From positions 1 to 6,188 of the forward strand of contig CAIXZV010000268.1 in NCBI GenBank assembly GCA_903924005.1: a stretch of DNA of 6,188 nucleotides, written 5' to 3'. This DNA comes from an uncultured Chloroflexota bacterium. GTDB taxonomy: Bacteria > Chloroflexota > Limnocylindria > Limnocylindrales > CSP1-4. Positions 5,607 through 6,188 of this stretch are shown in pieces (position 1 is the first letter of the stretch; each line of letters begins with the position of its first letter). The translations under genes were made by a program, and so were the position numbers. The notes beneath the pieces are model-generated. The model was not told where the DNA came from and ran no database searches. It worked only from the letters and a program-made list of their open reading frames with translations.

Positions 5607-5980
5607 GCGCCGGGTCCTTGGCCGCGCTGGCGCCCACCGTCGTTGACCGCGTCATGGTCAAGTCCCGGCAGGGCGCCCTCGGTGACGAGGCCCCGCTGAA
5701 ACCGCGCCACCACGGCCCCGACCCCGGCCCGGGCGCCAGCAGCCAGCACGGCCAGGTTGGCCGCGCCGCCCACCTCAAGGGCCTCACCCTCAGCAAGCGG
5801 CACCACGACGCACCCGTTGAGCTCCACCACGAGCGAGTCTCCGCGCGATATCGCAAGCACGTCCGGATCAGAGCCAAGCGCCAGCACGGTGTCGATGGCC
5901 CACGCGATAGCAGTACAGGCGGGCCGGCCGTCGCCTGGCAGGACCAGACCGCCAATGAGGATGGTGTACTCGTGTGTCAC
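5603..5980 (-). CDS. Small amidohydrolase-like beta-sandwich protein lacking the catalytic barrel
   Basis: The product is 125 residues from the GTG at 5980-5978. Residues 6-61 (TILIGGLVLPGDG, then IAWAIDTVLALGSDPDV, VVELNGCVVVPL) read like the N-terminal strands of amidohydrolase-superfamily enzymes, which normally run on into PGFID-x-H-x-H and a TIM barrel. Here VVVPL is followed almost at once by LEVGGAANLAVLA and VVARFQRGLVTEGALPG (68-106), which resemble the C-terminal strands that complete the same sandwich. The metal-binding HxH and the whole barrel, usually about 300 residues, are absent, so hydrolase activity is not expected. The frame is open and has overlapping coupling to the MFS gene, so this looks like an intact small gene rather than debris. 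No Shine-Dalgarno sequence precedes the start; a TAGGCT sits six bases upstream. The amidohydrolase resemblance is my reading of motifs; a true function is unknown. Confidence 0.65.
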   Translation of the reverse strand: MTHEYTILIGGLVLPGDGRPACTAIAWAIDTVLALGSDPDVLAISRGDSLVVELNGCVVVPLAEGEALEVGGAANLAVLAAGARAGVGAVVARFQRGLVTEGALPGLDHDAVNDGGRQRGQGPGA

Positions 5981-5986
5981 ACGGCA

Positions 5987-5992
5987 AGCCTA
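5987..5992 (-). promoter_or_regulatory. Candidate -10 element for the minus-strand operon (leaderless)
   Basis: On the minus strand TAGGCT matches TANNNT and ends six bases before the GTG at 5980. No Shine-Dalgarno sequence lies in the gap, so transcription may begin at the start codon. No convincing -35 element is visible. It would drive the three-gene operon. Confidence 0.4.
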
Positions 5993-6019
5993 ATGGACGC
6001 GGTGCCACGGGCGCGCCGC

Positions 6020-6025
6020 TACTAT
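6020..6025 (+). promoter_or_regulatory. Candidate -10 element for the FAD oxidoreductase gene (leaderless)
   Basis: TACTAT matches the TANNNT consensus and ends six bases before the ATG at 6032, the spacing expected when transcription starts at the initiation codon. No Shine-Dalgarno sequence is present. A partial -35 match (TGGACG, 5994-5999) is 20 bases upstream, longer than ideal. Confidence 0.5.
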
Positions 6026-6031
6026 CCGCAC

Positions 6032-6188
6032 ATGAGCACCAGCGTCCTCGTGCTCGGGGCGGGCTTCGGCGGTCTCGAGTTTTCATCCCATCTCTCGGCC
6101 CTGCTTGGCGATGCGGTGTCGATCACCCTCATCGACCGTGCCGACAGCTTTGTCTTCGGCTTCAGCAAGCTGGACGTGATGTACGGCA
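6032..6188 (+). CDS. FAD/NAD(P)-dependent oxidoreductase, N-terminal fragment
   Basis: The ATG at 6032 opens a frame that runs off the right edge after 52 complete codons. The start MSTSVLVLGAGFGGLE gives a beta strand and the dinucleotide-binding G9-x-G11-x-x-G14. The second strand ends SITLIDR, with D35 placed to bind the ribose of FAD. The continuation SFVFGFSKLDVMYG resembles the sulfide:quinone oxidoreductase and type II NADH dehydrogenase-like group of pyridine nucleotide-disulfide oxidoreductases, where this loop approaches the flavin. The catalytic cysteines that would separate these subgroups are outside the window, so I give only the superfamily. It is transcribed divergently from the mini-protein/MFS/oxidoreductase operon across 51 bases and is probably expressed as a leaderless mRNA. 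Confidence 0.82.
   Translation, partial: MSTSVLVLGAGFGGLEFSSHLSALLGDAVSITLIDRADSFVFGFSKLDVMYG

Noticed and set aside
3775..5699. Two long plus-strand open frames (3775-4755 and 4545-5699)
   Set aside because: They are antisense to the oxidoreductase and MFS genes, have Arg/Gln/Pro-rich low-complexity translations, overlap each other, and have no motifs.

Overview
The window is very GC-rich chromosomal DNA with GTG and TTG starts, tightly packed genes and stop/start overlaps. The predicted Tat-exported PHP protein and the C-terminal Cys-Cys protein resemble families I associate with Actinobacteria. Several other proteins would fit Thermoleophilia-like Actinobacteriota or Chloroflexota equally well. 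I assign the source only to that level, by inference. I see no tRNA, rRNA, insertion sequence, phage gene or CRISPR array. No stretch longer than about 100 bases lacks a gene.

Layout from left to right. Positions 1-85 (minus) hold the 5' end of a DUF5615 (PIN-like) protein that runs off the left edge. Its start codon overlaps the likely start of a divergent membrane protein of unknown function (84-794, plus), and a perfect 9-bp hairpin lies at that junction. After a 98-base gap comes a plus-strand pair. The first is a PHP-domain phosphoesterase-like protein with a histidine-rich leader and a Tat signal (893-2656). The second is a protein of unknown function with a Cys-Cys tail (2699-3334). 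This pair converges, with only 17 bases between stop codons, on a minus-strand operon that reads 5980 to 3352. In transcription order the operon encodes a 125-residue mini-protein resembling the amidohydrolase beta-sandwich without its catalytic barrel, a 12-helix MFS transporter, and a Gfo/Idh/MocA NAD(P)-dependent oxidoreductase. Both junctions are 4-base GTGA overlaps. At the right edge a divergent FAD/NAD(P) oxidoreductase begins at 6032 and runs off the window.

The minus-strand operon reads as one unit: a permease that imports or exports a small polar metabolite, an oxidoreductase that could act on it (the family commonly uses sugars, inositols and related polyols), and a small accessory protein. 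The two genes facing each other across 5981-6031 lack Shine-Dalgarno sequences. Each has a TANNNT hexamer exactly 6 bases before its start codon, which suggests leaderless transcripts from a shared divergent promoter region.

The least ordinary items are the barrel-less amidohydrolase-like protein, the hairpin that presents the DUF5615 ribosome-binding site as its tetraloop, the histidine-rich leader ahead of a Tat signal, and the uncharacterised Cys-Cys protein. I found no clear evidence of a complete new defence or mobile system.
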